From the NCBI GenBank assembly GCA_030065025.1, contig JASJDY010000013.1, positions 1-33,433 on the forward strand: a DNA stretch of 33,433 nucleotides, in the 5' to 3' direction. Both the position numbers and the translations under genes were made by a program. The DNA comes from Planctomycetota bacterium (GTDB lineage Bacteria > Planctomycetota > PLA2 > JAEUHO01). Of this stretch, positions 1-8,478 are shown one piece after another. The notes beneath the pieces were generated by a model, which was given only the letters and a program-made list of their open reading frames with translations, made no database searches and was not told where the DNA came from. Position 1 is the first letter of the stretch, and each line of letters begins with the position of its first letter.

Positions 1-252
1 AACACGAGCAAGCGTGCGACGCGCAAGAAGCCCGCCGCGGCGATGGGCATCGACTACGGCGAGGCGCTCCGCTGGCTGGATGCCTACGGCGCCGACGCGA
101 TGGTGGGGGGGCATGTGCACACCGGCGTGCACCACCGGCACGCGGGGCCGCCCGAGCGCGAGATCCTCGTCCTGAAGGACTGGGAGCACGGCGGCAGTGT
201 GATCACCTGGGACGGACAGGCCTTGCGGCAGGTCGTGGCGACCGGAGACTAG
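1..252 (+). CDS. Metallophosphoesterase C-terminus, LpxH-like (5' end outside window)
   Basis: The frame is open from base 1 and ends at the TAG at 250-252, leaving 83 residues of a C-terminus. It contains a GGHVHTGVHHR segment, matching the GHxH metal-binding motif near the end of calcineurin-like metallophosphoesterases. The order of a basic stretch (SKRATRKK), an Asp/Ala-rich helix, GHxH, and then a short strand with LVLKDWEHGGS resembles UDP-2,3-diacylglucosamine diphosphatase (LpxH). That enzyme cleaves UDP-diacylglucosamine to lipid X at the inner membrane. The N-terminal metal ligands are missing, so another phosphoesterase of the same fold is possible. The next gene starts 4 bases after the stop, so the two are probably co-transcribed. 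Confidence 0.6.
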   Translation, partial: NTSKRATRKKPAAAMGIDYGEALRWLDAYGADAMVGGHVHTGVHHRHAGPPEREILVLKDWEHGGSVITWDGQALRQVVATGD

Positions 253-256
253 GGCC

Positions 257-1126
257 GTGCGCTACCGCGAGCCCGTCTACCGTCCGCCGTCGGAGGCCAA
301 CTCCTACCTGCTACCGGTCACGGACGGCTGCAGCCACAACAAGTGCTCGTACTGCGCGATGTACATCGCCAAGCGCTTCAGCGTGCGTCCGCTGGAAGAG
401 GTGCTCGATGACATCGACATGGCGGCGCAGCGCATGCCGCGTACGCGCCGGGTGTTCCTCCTCGACGGCGACGCGATGACGCTGTCGGCGGCCAAGCTCG
501 TGCCGATCCTCGAGGCCCTGCGTGCGAACTTCCCCGAGCTGCAGCGCGTGAGCAGCTACACGAACGCGATCTCGGTGAACAACAAGACCGACGAGGAGCT
601 CGCGCAGCTGCGCTCCCTCGGGCTGACGCTCGGCTACCTCGGGCTCGAGACGGGCGACGAGATCGTCAACGAGCGCATCGTGAAGGGCGCCTCGATCGAC
701 GACCAGGTGCGCGCCGTACAGCGCGCCCAGGCCGCGGGCATCAAGATGAGCGTCATGGTGCTGCTCGGCATGGGCGGTCGCGACCGAACGCGGGAGCACG
801 CGATCCACACCGGGCAGGTCGTGTCGCGCATGGACCCGCGCTACATCTCGTGCCTGTGCGTCACCCCGGTACCGGGCACGCCGCTCCACGAGCAAGTTGA
901 AGCCGGAACGTTCGAGATGATCACGCCCGAGGAGACGCTCGAGGAGCTGCGCCTGCTCGTCGAGAACCTCGAGCTCTCGGGCGCGGTGTTCCGCAGCAAC
1001 CACGCCAGCAACTACCTGCCGCTCGGCGGACGCCTGCCCGCGGACAAGCAGCGCCTCCTCGGCGCGATCGCGCACGCTCAAGCCGGCAACGTCCCGCTCA
1101 AGCCCGAGTTCCTCCGCGGTCTCTAG
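257..1126 (+). CDS. Radical SAM protein with CSHNKCSYC cluster motif
   Basis: A 289-residue protein that begins with GTG. Residues 10-35 hold RPPSEANSYLLPVTDGC and then CSHNKCSYC (Cys25, Cys30, Cys33). This is the site for a 4Fe-4S cluster that cleaves S-adenosylmethionine, but with four residues between the first two Cys where three are usual. Downstream are the strands of a radical SAM barrel: a LLDGDAM segment, a GLETG segment near residue 130 and a MVLLGMGG segment near 170. The C-terminus carries no extra Cys cluster, so a single-cluster enzyme is likely. It resembles small stand-alone radical SAM proteins often labelled coproporphyrinogen oxidase-like, but the substrate is unknown. GTG is chosen because the conserved N-terminal segment begins only about 8 residues later. 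Confidence 0.8.
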   Translation: MRYREPVYRPPSEANSYLLPVTDGCSHNKCSYCAMYIAKRFSVRPLEEVLDDIDMAAQRMPRTRRVFLLDGDAMTLSAAKLVPILEALRANFPELQRVSSYTNAISVNNKTDEELAQLRSLGLTLGYLGLETGDEIVNERIVKGASIDDQVRAVQRAQAAGIKMSVMVLLGMGGRDRTREHAIHTGQVVSRMDPRYISCLCVTPVPGTPLHEQVEAGTFEMITPEETLEELRLLVENLELSGAVFRSNHASNYLPLGGRLPADKQRLLGAIAHAQAGNVPLKPEFLRGL

Positions 1127-1131
1127 AGAGC

Positions 1132-1671
1132 GTGCGCATCGCCGAGACCGAGCGGCTCGTCTTGCGCACGTGGACAGACTGTCCGGACGACCTCGCCGCG
1201 GGCTTACGCATCTGGGGTGACCCGGAGGTCATGCGCTGGGTCGGTAGGGGGGACGCGCTCGACGCAGGGGGCGTCGAGGCATCCATCGCGGCAGGCATCG
1301 CGCACCAGGAGCAGCACGGCGTGCAGCATTGGGCGGTCGTCGAGAGGGCCAGTGGTGAGGTCATCGGCGCCTGCGGCTTCCACCTCGACGAAGGCGGTCC
1401 GGGTCTCGAGATGGTGTTCCACTTCGCCAGGGCCTGGTGGGGGCGCGGCTTCGCCACGGAGGCGGCCCGGGCGGCCTTCGAGCACGTGGTCCGGGCGCGC
1501 CGTCCGCCGGAGATCGTCGCCGCGCACCGGCTCGAGAACGAGGCCAGCGGGCGCATCCTCGCGGTGCTCGGCTTCGAGGACCATGGCGTAGAGCACTTCG
1601 AGGACTCGGGTGCCGACGAGCGCATCTGGATCTGGCGTCCGAGCGTGTCCGAGGCCGAGACCAGACGCTGA
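1132..1671 (+). CDS. GNAT-family N-acetyltransferase (RimJ/RimL-like)
   Basis: A 179-residue protein with the usual opening of RimJ/RimL-type acetyltransferases: ETERLVLRTWT, where the first strand is followed by Leu-Arg. An IGACGFHL segment forms the central strand. The acetyl-CoA loop reads RAWWGRGFATEAARAA, matching the YWGxGxAxEA pattern. The downstream HRLENEASGRILAVLGF segment matches the N-x-x-S-x-x-x-x-x-x-x-G-F motif of the family. Such enzymes acetylate ribosomal protein N-termini, amino acids or small molecules, and the substrate cannot be read from the sequence. It starts at a GTG 5 bases after the radical SAM stop, so it is probably in the same transcript. Confidence 0.85.
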   Translation: MRIAETERLVLRTWTDCPDDLAAGLRIWGDPEVMRWVGRGDALDAGGVEASIAAGIAHQEQHGVQHWAVVERASGEVIGACGFHLDEGGPGLEMVFHFARAWWGRGFATEAARAAFEHVVRARRPPEIVAAHRLENEASGRILAVLGFEDHGVEHFEDSGADERIWIWRPSVSEAETRR

Positions 1672-1685
1672 GCGAGGCGAAGACG

Positions 1686-1731
1686 GGATCCGTGCGCTTC
1701 GCGGATCCGTCGGTAGATTCGGATCCGTGCG
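1686..1731 (+). repeat. Three copies of GGATCCGT before and over the dacB start
   Basis: GGATCCGT begins at 1686, 1703 and 1721, spaced 17 and 18 bases apart. The first and third copies extend to GGATCCGTGCG, and the third contains the proposed GTG start of dacB. The first two copies can also fold on each other (GGATCC, a GT bulge, GCG, loop CTT, CGC, GGATCC). They may therefore end the upstream transcript or shape the dacB leader. Three copies one to two helical turns apart could also be an operator. The role is unknown. Confidence 0.45.
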
Positions 1732-3190
1732 TCGTCTGTTCAGCCTGCTCCCGCTGGTCCTCCTGCCGCTGCTGGCGGGTCTCGACACCGTGCACGCGCG
1801 CGGCGCCGCCGCGGTCCGTGGAGATCTCGCGCAGCGGCTGAAGGCGCGACTCGCCAAGGCGCGCATCGGGAAGGACCGCTACGGCGTGGTGGTCATGTCC
1901 CGCGAGGCGCGGCCGCGCGTCCACTTCACCTCGGGTGCCAGCCGGCCGCTCCTGCCCGCCTCGGCCGCCAAGCTGCTGACGGCGGCTTCGGTCCTGGACC
2001 ACCTCGGCCCGGGCCACGTGTTCCGCACGCTCGTCAGCGCGCGTGGGTCGCTCTCGCAGGACGGTGTGCTGAACGGCGACCTCGTCCTGCACGGCTCCGG
2101 CGATCCGAACGTCTCCGGCCGCTTCCACGACGGGAAGCCGATGACCGTGCCGGCCTCCCTCGCGCGGCAGGTGTTCGACGCCGGCATCCGCCGCGTCACC
2201 GGTGACCTCGTGCTCGACGAGGGGCCCTTCGATACCGAGTTCGTGCACGCCGACTGGTCGGCGGCCGACAAGCGTCGCTGGTACGGCGCTCCGGTGGGCG
2301 GGCTCTCCTTCAACGACGGCTGCATCGACGTCACCGCCACAGCGGGCAAGAGCGGCAGCCGTCCGGCGCTCGTCTTCCCGGCGACGACGGGGCCCTGGCG
2401 GGTGAAGAACAGCCTGAAGACCGTCACCGGTGCTCGCGCCGCGGTAGGGGGGCGCTGGATCGACGGCGGCCGCACGCTCGAGGTCCACGGACGCCTGCCG
2501 CCGCGCGGCAGGGCGAGCATGCACGTGCCTGTTCCGGATCCGTCGCGCTTCCTCGGCGGCGCGATGCTGCAGGCCCTGCGCGGTGCCGGCGTCCGCGTCG
2601 ACGGCAACGCCCGGCGGCCGCAGGAGCCCGGAGGCCGCCGGCCCGGGAAGGTCGTCGCGCTGCACGAGTCCGAGCTGCCACCAGCGCTCGGCGTGATGAA
2701 CACGCGCAGCCAGAACGTGTACGCCAGCCTGCTCTTCAAGCTCGCGGGTGCGCAGGTGACCGGCGAAGCCACATGGGAATCCGGTAACGAGGCCGTCCGC
2801 GCGATGCTGGCCAGGCGCCGCATCGCGGACGGGGGCACGACCCTCATGCGTGACGGCTCCGGCCTGTCGCTGCAGAACCGGGTGTCCGCGGGCGTGCTCG
2901 CGCAGGTGCTGCACGCCTTCGATCGGGATCCGCTGCGTGGACCTCTGATGCACGAGTCGCTCGCCGTCGCGGGCACGAGCGGCACGCTCGCCCGGCGTCT
3001 GCGCGAGCGCGGCGTGAAGGGACGGGTGCGTGGCAAGACCGGAACGCTGAACGACCAACGCGCGCGCGCCCTCGCCGGCTACGTGGAGGGCCGCGGCGGG
3101 AAGCCGGGCTTGGTGTTCGCGATCCTGCTCAACGGACGCGGGGCCTCGCACGCCGTGATCGACGACCTCGTGCGAGAGATCTGCCGGTGA
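1727..3190 (+). CDS. dacB: D-alanyl-D-alanine carboxypeptidase/endopeptidase (PBP4 type)
   Basis: This enzyme trims or cuts peptide cross-links of peptidoglycan in the periplasm (peptidase family S13). All three penicillin-binding motifs are present: SAAK at Ser79-Lys82 (nucleophile), SQN at Ser328-Asn330 and KTG at 437-439. The wide gap between the first two fits the insert domain typical of PBP4. The open frame extends upstream to 1610, but the GTG at 1727 is preferred because it gives a clean signal peptide (MRRLFSLLPLVLLPLLAGL, cut near AHARG-like residues 23-26). The product is 487 residues, normal for DacB. No strong Shine-Dalgarno sequence is seen; the start lies inside a GGATCCGT repeat. 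Its stop overlaps the rarA start (GTGA). Confidence 0.92.
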   Translation: MRRLFSLLPLVLLPLLAGLDTVHARGAAAVRGDLAQRLKARLAKARIGKDRYGVVVMSREARPRVHFTSGASRPLLPASAAKLLTAASVLDHLGPGHVFRTLVSARGSLSQDGVLNGDLVLHGSGDPNVSGRFHDGKPMTVPASLARQVFDAGIRRVTGDLVLDEGPFDTEFVHADWSAADKRRWYGAPVGGLSFNDGCIDVTATAGKSGSRPALVFPATTGPWRVKNSLKTVTGARAAVGGRWIDGGRTLEVHGRLPPRGRASMHVPVPDPSRFLGGAMLQALRGAGVRVDGNARRPQEPGGRRPGKVVALHESELPPALGVMNTRSQNVYASLLFKLAGAQVTGEATWESGNEAVRAMLARRRIADGGTTLMRDGSGLSLQNRVSAGVLAQVLHAFDRDPLRGPLMHESLAVAGTSGTLARRLRERGVKGRVRGKTGTLNDQRARALAGYVEGRGGKPGLVFAILLNGRGASHAVIDDLVREICR

Positions 3191-4470
3191 CGCGCGCGCC
3201 GCTCGCCGACCGGCTCCGCCCCGAGTCGATCGAGCAGGTGTGCGGACAGGACACCGTGCTGGCGCCCGGCAGCCTCCTGCGCGCGGCCTTCGACGGAGGC
3301 ACGGTGACGAGCCTCGTGCTGTGGGGACCGCCCGGCACCGGCAAGACGACCCTGGCCCGCTTGCTCGCTGGACGCAGCGGGATGGCCTTCGAGGCGCTGT
3401 CGGCCGTCACGTCCGGAGTCAAGGACGTGCGCGCGGTCATCGCGCGCGCCAAGGACCGGCGGGAAGAAGGGCAGGGCACGCTCCTGTTCGTGGACGAGAT
3501 CCACCGCTTCAACCGTGCGCAGCAGGATGCCTTCCTGCCGCACATCGAGGACGGCACGATCGTGCTCGTCGGCGCCACGACGGAGAACCCGGGCTTCTCG
3601 TTGATCGGCGCGCTGCTGTCGCGTCTACGTGTCGTGACCCTGCAGCCGATCGACGACGAGGGACTCGGACGCATCCTCGACCGCGCGCTTGCCGAGCGTG
3701 TCTCCGGGCTCGCCGGCGCCTACACGTTGGACGACGCAGCGCGCGACACGCTCATCGCCGTGGCCGCCGGCGATGCGCGCAAGCTGCTCAACGTGCTCGA
3801 GTCTGCCGCTGCGTTGACGGGCGAGGGCGGTGCGATCGGGGCGGACGTCGTCCGCGAGGCGGCGCAGACGCGGCTCACCGCCTACGACCGCTCCGGCGAC
3901 GACCGCTATGACCTGCTGTCGGCGTTCCACAAGTCGCTGCGCGGCAGCGACGTGGATGCGGCGCTGTTCTGGATGGGGCGCATGCTGGAAGGCGGCGAGG
4001 ACCCGCTGGTCATCGCGCGGCGGCTCGTTGCCATGGCGGCCGAGGACGTCGGTCTTGCGGACCCGGGCGCCCTGCGCATCGCGCTGGACGCCCAGCAGGC
4101 GATCCAGTTCCTCGGCCAACCCGAGGGCGAGCTGCCGCTCACGGAGGCGGTCGTCTATCTCGCGACGGCGCCGAAGTCGAACAGCGTGGTGCGCGCCCTC
4201 GGTGCTGCGCGCAAGACGGCGGCCGCGCACATGGAACTGCCCGTGCCCATCCACATCCGCAATGCGCCCACGCGCCTTGCTCGCGAGCTGGGACACGGCA
4301 AGGCGTACCGCTATCCACACGATCACCCGCACGCGTTCGTGGAACAGGCCTATGTGCCGGAGGAGCTCGCCGACGTACAGCTCTACGAGCCGGGCGATGT
4401 CGGTGAAGAGCGCGAGACGAAGAAGCGCTGGGCGTGGTGGCGCCGCCTGCGCGAGCGCGGTACGTCGTAG
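3187..4470 (+). CDS. rarA: Replication-associated recombination protein A (AAA+ ATPase)
   Basis: RarA/MgsA (human WRNIP1 family) acts at stalled replication forks with SSB and RecA. The 427-residue length is normal. The N-terminus LADRLRPESIEQVCGQ is the family signature. Walker A is GPPGTGKTT (residues 47-55, Lys53), Walker B is LLFVDEIHRF (Asp103-Glu104), and sensor 1 lies in GATTENP. The C-terminal half carries the tetramerisation domain with AFHKSLRGSDVDAALFW and ARRLVAMAAEDVGLADP, both strongly conserved in the family. GELGHGKAY-like sequence near the end (ARELGHGKAYRYPHD) is also typical. It overlaps dacB by four bases, so the two are translationally coupled. Confidence 0.95.
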   Translation: MTRAPLADRLRPESIEQVCGQDTVLAPGSLLRAAFDGGTVTSLVLWGPPGTGKTTLARLLAGRSGMAFEALSAVTSGVKDVRAVIARAKDRREEGQGTLLFVDEIHRFNRAQQDAFLPHIEDGTIVLVGATTENPGFSLIGALLSRLRVVTLQPIDDEGLGRILDRALAERVSGLAGAYTLDDAARDTLIAVAAGDARKLLNVLESAAALTGEGGAIGADVVREAAQTRLTAYDRSGDDRYDLLSAFHKSLRGSDVDAALFWMGRMLEGGEDPLVIARRLVAMAAEDVGLADPGALRIALDAQQAIQFLGQPEGELPLTEAVVYLATAPKSNSVVRALGAARKTAAAHMELPVPIHIRNAPTRLARELGHGKAYRYPHDHPHAFVEQAYVPEELADVQLYEPGDVGEERETKKRWAWWRRLRERGTS

Positions 4471-4472
4471 CC

Positions 4473-4994
4473 ATGCACGCGGTGCGCATCGTCCTGCTCG
4501 CGGTGGCGGCGGCGGTCCTGTACGGCATCGCCCACGACTTGGTGACGGCCCACCTCTGCGTCGAGTACTTCACGATCGGCCATCCGCGCGTGATCGACTC
4601 CGAGCGGCCGGTCGACCTGGCGCTCGTGTGGGGCGTGCTGGCGACGTGGTGGATGGGGGTGATCGCGGGTCTGCTGCTCGCGTGGGCCGCCCTGCAGGGG
4701 CCCGCGCCCAAGCGCACGGCCGGCAGCCTCGTGAAGCCGGTGCTGGTGTGCCTCGGCATCATGGCAGCCGGTGCGCTCGTGGCGGGCGTCCTGGGACGGA
4801 TCGCCGCGTCGAACGGGTGGGTGGCGTTGGTGTCCCCGCTCGCCGAGCGCGTGCCTGCAGAGAAGCACGTCGCCTACCTCGGGAACCTCTGGGCGCACCT
4901 CGCTTCGTACTGGATTGGCGGGCTGGCGATGCTCGGTCTGGCGTTACGCGTGCGTCGCGCGCGGCGCTCGGTTCAGGAACCCGTGTCCAGGTAG
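4473..4994 (+). CDS. Small membrane protein of unknown function
   Basis: A 173-residue protein with four likely membrane segments: about residues 3-20 (VRIVLLAVAAAVLYGIA), 49-72 (LVWGVLATWWMGVIAGLLLAW), 88-108 (VLVCLGIMAAGALVAGVL) and 139-160 (LASYWIGGLAMLGLAL). The C-terminus is Arg-rich, consistent with a cytoplasmic end. I do not recognise the family. The ATG at 4473, two bases after the rarA stop, is preferred over the upstream frame because the first membrane helix starts directly after it. Its end overlaps the convergent lipoprotein gene by 22 bases. Confidence 0.7.
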   Translation: MHAVRIVLLAVAAAVLYGIAHDLVTAHLCVEYFTIGHPRVIDSERPVDLALVWGVLATWWMGVIAGLLLAWAALQGPAPKRTAGSLVKPVLVCLGIMAAGALVAGVLGRIAASNGWVALVSPLAERVPAEKHVAYLGNLWAHLASYWIGGLAMLGLALRVRRARRSVQEPVSR

Positions 4995-5320
4995 GCCTTG
5001 ATCACTTCCATGTCGTCGGAGCGCACCGTCATGCCGTTGGGGCCGGTGCCGATGCTCGTGACGCTCTTGGCGGGCTCGCCGTGCTTCTCGTATTCGGCGA
5101 GGCCCTTGCTGCCCTCCCGGAAGACCCAGAGACGGCCCTCCACGACGAAGGTCTTGAAGCCCGGCTTGTCGTAGCCCTGCGGTCCTGCGTCGCCGCCGCC
5201 TGTCTCGCTCGCGTTCCCCTGGGGGCCGTCGGTCTTGTCGTCGTCGCCGCAGCCCGGCGCGCCCAGGAGGACGAGCGCGACGAGGAGAACCACGGGGATC
5301 TGGAACGCACGCGCGCGCAT
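4973..5320 (-). CDS. Small putative lipoprotein of unknown function
   Basis: A 115-residue protein. The N-terminus MRARAFQIPVVLLVALVLLG is a signal peptide and APGC (Cys24) is an acceptable, not ideal, lipobox. It is followed by an acidic Gly/Asp-rich linker. The rest is a compact domain of about 60 residues with GFKTFVVEGRLWVFREGS and later SIGTGPNGMTVRSDDMEVI, ending in a helix. The domain looks like a conserved fold but I cannot name it. It is transcribed towards the upstream membrane protein gene, and their ends overlap by 22 bases. Upstream lies a 186-base divergent spacer shared with the inositol monophosphatase-like gene. Confidence 0.65.
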   Translation of the reverse strand: MRARAFQIPVVLLVALVLLGAPGCGDDDKTDGPQGNASETGGGDAGPQGYDKPGFKTFVVEGRLWVFREGSKGLAEYEKHGEPAKSVTSIGTGPNGMTVRSDDMEVIKAYLDTGS

Positions 5321-5506
5321 GGACGGCTGTCTCCCTGAGCGGGGTGTGGCTGGACGACCGCAACTCTACTCGGTGTTCGCGGCGCATCGCAGCCGCAAGA
5401 AACCAGAGGTTCGTGAGAACACGATGAAGGCCGGATGAAGTCCGCAGGGGGCCATGGGCCTCGGGCGCCCCTTGGTGTGCGTGTCCCGCGCGGTTCCAAT
5501 CCGGGC

Positions 5507-6295
5507 ATGATCGACATCGCGCGCACGGTGGCTCAGGAGGCGGGCACGGTCCTGATGGAGCGCTTCGGCCGGCTCTCCGGTGCGGAGATCGAGCGCCACG
5601 GGCGGCGCGACGTGACGACCGCTGCGGACCAGGCCGCCGAGCAGCACATTCTCCGTCGCCTGCGCGAGGCGCGGCCCGACATCCCGATCCTCGGGGAGGA
5701 GAGCGTGCGGGGTACCGACGTGCGCGCGCCGGAGGGACTGTGCTGGATCGTGGATCCCCTCGACGGGACCGTGAATTTCGTCCAGGGCATCCCGCTCTTC
5801 GCCGTCTCGATCGGTCTCGTCGAAGACGGGAAGCCGCTTCTCGGCGTCGTGCACGTACCCGCGCTCGACCAGACCTTCTGGGGCGGGCCGGGCAGCGGCT
5901 GCTTCGAGGGCGAGCGGCCCGTCTCGGTCAGTGCCACGCCGATGCTGCAGGATGCCGTCGTGGCGACGGGTTTCGCCTACCGCCGCGACGAGACCGCCGA
6001 CAACAACGTCGAGAACGTCCAGCGCATGATCATGCGCACGCGCGGGATCCGCCGCATGGGCGCCGCTGCCCTCGACCTGGCCTACGTGGCCTCCGGGCGG
6101 CTCGACGGCTTCTGGGAGCTGCACCTGGAGCCTTGGGACGTGGCGGCAGGTGCCGCGCTGATCCGCGCCGCGGGTGGGGTCGTCACCGATCAGGATGGCG
6201 GGGAGGACTGGCTCTTCGGGCGCCACATCGTGGCGACGAACGGCATGCTGCACAACGAGCTGCGCACGGCGCTCGTACCCAGGCAGGAGGCGTAG
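5507..6295 (+). CDS. Inositol monophosphatase family protein
   Basis: A 262-residue Mg2+-dependent sugar- or inositol-phosphate phosphatase. The metal-binding motifs are complete: GEES at 63-66, DPLDGTVNF at 83-91 (Asp83 and Asp86 as metal ligands) and WDVAAGAALIRAAGG with Asp211. Substrates in this family include myo-inositol-1-phosphate, 3'-phosphoadenosine 5'-phosphate, histidinol phosphate and fructose bisphosphate. The sequence does not decide among them, so suhB, hisN and cysQ remain open. The frame is open upstream to 5435, but the ATG at 5507 places the first conserved helix (IDIARTVAQEAG) at the N-terminus as in relatives. The next gene starts about 50 bases downstream on the same strand. 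Confidence 0.88.
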   Translation: MIDIARTVAQEAGTVLMERFGRLSGAEIERHGRRDVTTAADQAAEQHILRRLREARPDIPILGEESVRGTDVRAPEGLCWIVDPLDGTVNFVQGIPLFAVSIGLVEDGKPLLGVVHVPALDQTFWGGPGSGCFEGERPVSVSATPMLQDAVVATGFAYRRDETADNNVENVQRMIMRTRGIRRMGAAALDLAYVASGRLDGFWELHLEPWDVAAGAALIRAAGGVVTDQDGGEDWLFGRHIVATNGMLHNELRTALVPRQEA

Positions 6296-6346
6296 GCCAG
6301 AACCGAAGCGCGTGACCTGCTGCGCCTCTTGTGCGATAGAGAGGCC

Positions 6347-8257
6347 ATGGCAGCCGCACACGACGACTCTCGGCCCGCAGAATCGCCGCCCACTCTCGAG
6401 GAGCTCGCGCGAGCGCGCTACAGCCGGCGCGGCATCCTCGCCGGGGCAACTGCAGGCTTCGCTTCGCTCGCGTTGTCCCGCTTCGCGCACGCCGGGCCCG
6501 ATGAGCGGCAAGGCGGCGACTTCCGCTTCGAGCCGCTCGGCCTCGAGCTCGGCGAGGACCACCGCGTCGCGAAGGGCCACAGCGCCCAGGTGCTGATGCG
6601 CTGGGGCGACCCGGTGCTCGAGGGCGCACCTCCATTCGATCCGGCAAGGGTGACCGCCGAGGCCCAGGCACGGCAGTTCGGTACCTCGAACGACTTCACC
6701 GCGTTCATGCCGCTGCCGCGGGGCTCGGATCGTTCGGACCACGGGCTCCTCTGCGTCAACCACGAGAGCGCGAGCGCGCGCTTCATGTGGCCCGGCGAAA
6801 CCAAGCGGGGCAGCAAGCGTTCCGAGCGCATCGCTGCCGAGATGGCGGCCCACGGCCACTCCGTCATCGAGGTCCGCAGGGAAGCAGGCGCCTGGAAGGT
6901 CGTGCCGGACTCGCGCTACGCGCGCCGCATCACCGCGACCACGCCCATTCGGCTCGCCGGCCCGGTGCGAGGCCATCGTCGCGTGCGGACGGCTGCCGAC
7001 CCCAAGGGCGAGCTCGTGCTCGGCTCGCTCTGCAACTGCGCAGGCGGCACCACGCCGTGGGGCACCGTCCTCATCGCCGAGGAGAACTTCGAGAACTACT
7101 TCCGCCTTCCCGCCGAATACCAGGGACCGGAGCGGGACAACCTCACAGCGCTGACGTTCGAAGAGACACCGCCCTTCCGCTGGTACCGGGCCGACGAGCG
7201 CTTCGACGTGGGCAAGGAGCCGCGCGAGCCGAACCGCTTCGGCTGGGTGGTCGAGCTCGATCCGTACGACCCCGATGCGACGCCGGTGAAGCGCACGGCG
7301 CTGGGCCGTTTCAAGCACGAGGGCGCGACGGTCGTCGTGAACGGTGACGGGCGTGTCGTCGTGTACAGCGGCGACGACGAGGTGTTCCAGTACCTCTACC
7401 GCTTCGTGTCGTCGGGTCGGCATGACCCGGAAGGCCGCGAGGCCAACCGGGATCTGCTCGACTCCGGCACGCTCTACGTCGCGCGGCTCCAGGCATCGGG
7501 GCGCGTCGACTGGCTGCCCCTCGTGTGGGGGACGGGGCCGCTGACGCCGGCGAACGGCTTCGCCGATGCCGGTGATGTCCTGATCGAGTCGCGGCGCGCG
7601 GCCCGGCTCCTCGGCGCGACGCCCCTCGACCGTCCGGAGGACGTCGAGGTCGACCCCCGGACGGGGCGCATCTACGTGATGCTGACCAACAACGTGCTGC
7701 GTACGCCGGCGCAGATCGACGGCCCCAACCCGCGCGCGTTCAACGCCGAGGGACAGATCCTCGAGATCGCCCCTCCGGCGTTCAGCGGACCCCGTGCGGA
7801 CGACTCGGTCCCGGGGCATCACGGCGCACCGACCTCCCGCTGGAACCTGTTCATGCTCGGCGGCGATCCGGCCAAGGGCCGGCCGGCGAACCCGGACAAC
7901 GCGGTGTTCGATCCGCGCGGCCGGCTGTGGATCGCGACGGACCAGGGGAGCAACCAAGCGCGGCGCGGCGTGCCGGACGGTCTGTGGGCGTGCGAGACCC
8001 GCGGCCCCGAGCGCGGCCGGGCGCGCTTGCTCTATGCCTGCCCGCGCGGGGCCGAGATGTGCGGCCCCTCCTTCACGCCGGACGGCCGGACGCTCTTCGT
8101 CGCGGTTCAGCACCCGGGGCAGGGACGCCGTGCGGACGGTTCGGCGGCCAGCTTCGCTCGCCCCGCCACGCGCTGGCCGGACTTCGCGGCGCAACGGCCC
8201 GCTCGCTGCGCCGTGGTCGCGATCACACGCGACGACGGTGGTGTCGTCGGGGGGTAG
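6347..8257 (+). CDS. PhoX-family (DUF839) exported phosphatase-like protein
   Basis: A 636-residue protein with a twin-arginine signal: YSRRGILAGATAGFASLAL, Arg27-Arg28, ending in AHA near residue 49. It would therefore be exported folded, with cofactor. The body matches PhoX-type proteins, which are beta-propeller alkaline phosphatases using Fe and Ca. It contains LLCVNHESASARFMWPG, LCNCAGGTTPWGTVLIAEEN (the family's C-x-GG-x-TPWGT signature), a FKHEGATVVV segment, DRPEDVEVDPRTGRIYV, and ATDQGSNQ followed by GPSFTPDGRTLFV. Length and order fit. The start is the ATG at 6347, preceded by GAGAGG, rather than TTG six codons upstream. Phosphate scavenging is the likely role, but many DUF839 proteins are uncharacterised. 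Confidence 0.88.
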   Translation: MAAAHDDSRPAESPPTLEELARARYSRRGILAGATAGFASLALSRFAHAGPDERQGGDFRFEPLGLELGEDHRVAKGHSAQVLMRWGDPVLEGAPPFDPARVTAEAQARQFGTSNDFTAFMPLPRGSDRSDHGLLCVNHESASARFMWPGETKRGSKRSERIAAEMAAHGHSVIEVRREAGAWKVVPDSRYARRITATTPIRLAGPVRGHRRVRTAADPKGELVLGSLCNCAGGTTPWGTVLIAEENFENYFRLPAEYQGPERDNLTALTFEETPPFRWYRADERFDVGKEPREPNRFGWVVELDPYDPDATPVKRTALGRFKHEGATVVVNGDGRVVVYSGDDEVFQYLYRFVSSGRHDPEGREANRDLLDSGTLYVARLQASGRVDWLPLVWGTGPLTPANGFADAGDVLIESRRAARLLGATPLDRPEDVEVDPRTGRIYVMLTNNVLRTPAQIDGPNPRAFNAEGQILEIAPPAFSGPRADDSVPGHHGAPTSRWNLFMLGGDPAKGRPANPDNAVFDPRGRLWIATDQGSNQARRGVPDGLWACETRGPERGRARLLYACPRGAEMCGPSFTPDGRTLFVAVQHPGQGRRADGSAASFARPATRWPDFAAQRPARCAVVAITRDDGGVVGG

Positions 8258-8353
8258 CTCGAGGCGCCCCGGAGGGCCGAGAGCCCAGAATCTCGCGCCT
8301 GTCAAGCGCATTTCGTGACGCCGGGACAGTCGTCTCGCGGGGGCAGCCTTTGC

Positions 8354-8381
8354 TTGACCCGGTTGCCGGGCCGCCTAACCT
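8354..8381 (+). promoter_or_regulatory. Putative sigma-70 type promoter for the XPB-like gene
   Basis: TTGACC (8354-8359), a 16-base spacer and TAACCT (8376-8381) resemble -35 and -10 boxes. They lie about 98 bases before the ATG at 8479 in a 221-base spacer. The leader that would follow is very GC-rich and could fold (CCTCCCGCC against the G-run at 8461-8467). It ends with a strong GGAGG Shine-Dalgarno sequence six bases before the start. Confidence 0.4.
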
Positions 8382-8478
8382 CGACCGCTTCTACCCACGA
8401 TTTCCCAGCACAGACGAAACCGCCCCCAGGCCCATGCCGGGGGGCAGGCCTCCCGCCCGGCGGGGGGCCAGGAGGCGC

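Noticed and set aside
5366-8311. A 981-codon open frame on the minus strand, antisense to the phosphatase and PhoX genes
   Set aside because: It lies opposite two clearly recognised genes and is Arg/Ala/His-rich without any domain. Very high GC removes stop codons from the opposite frame.
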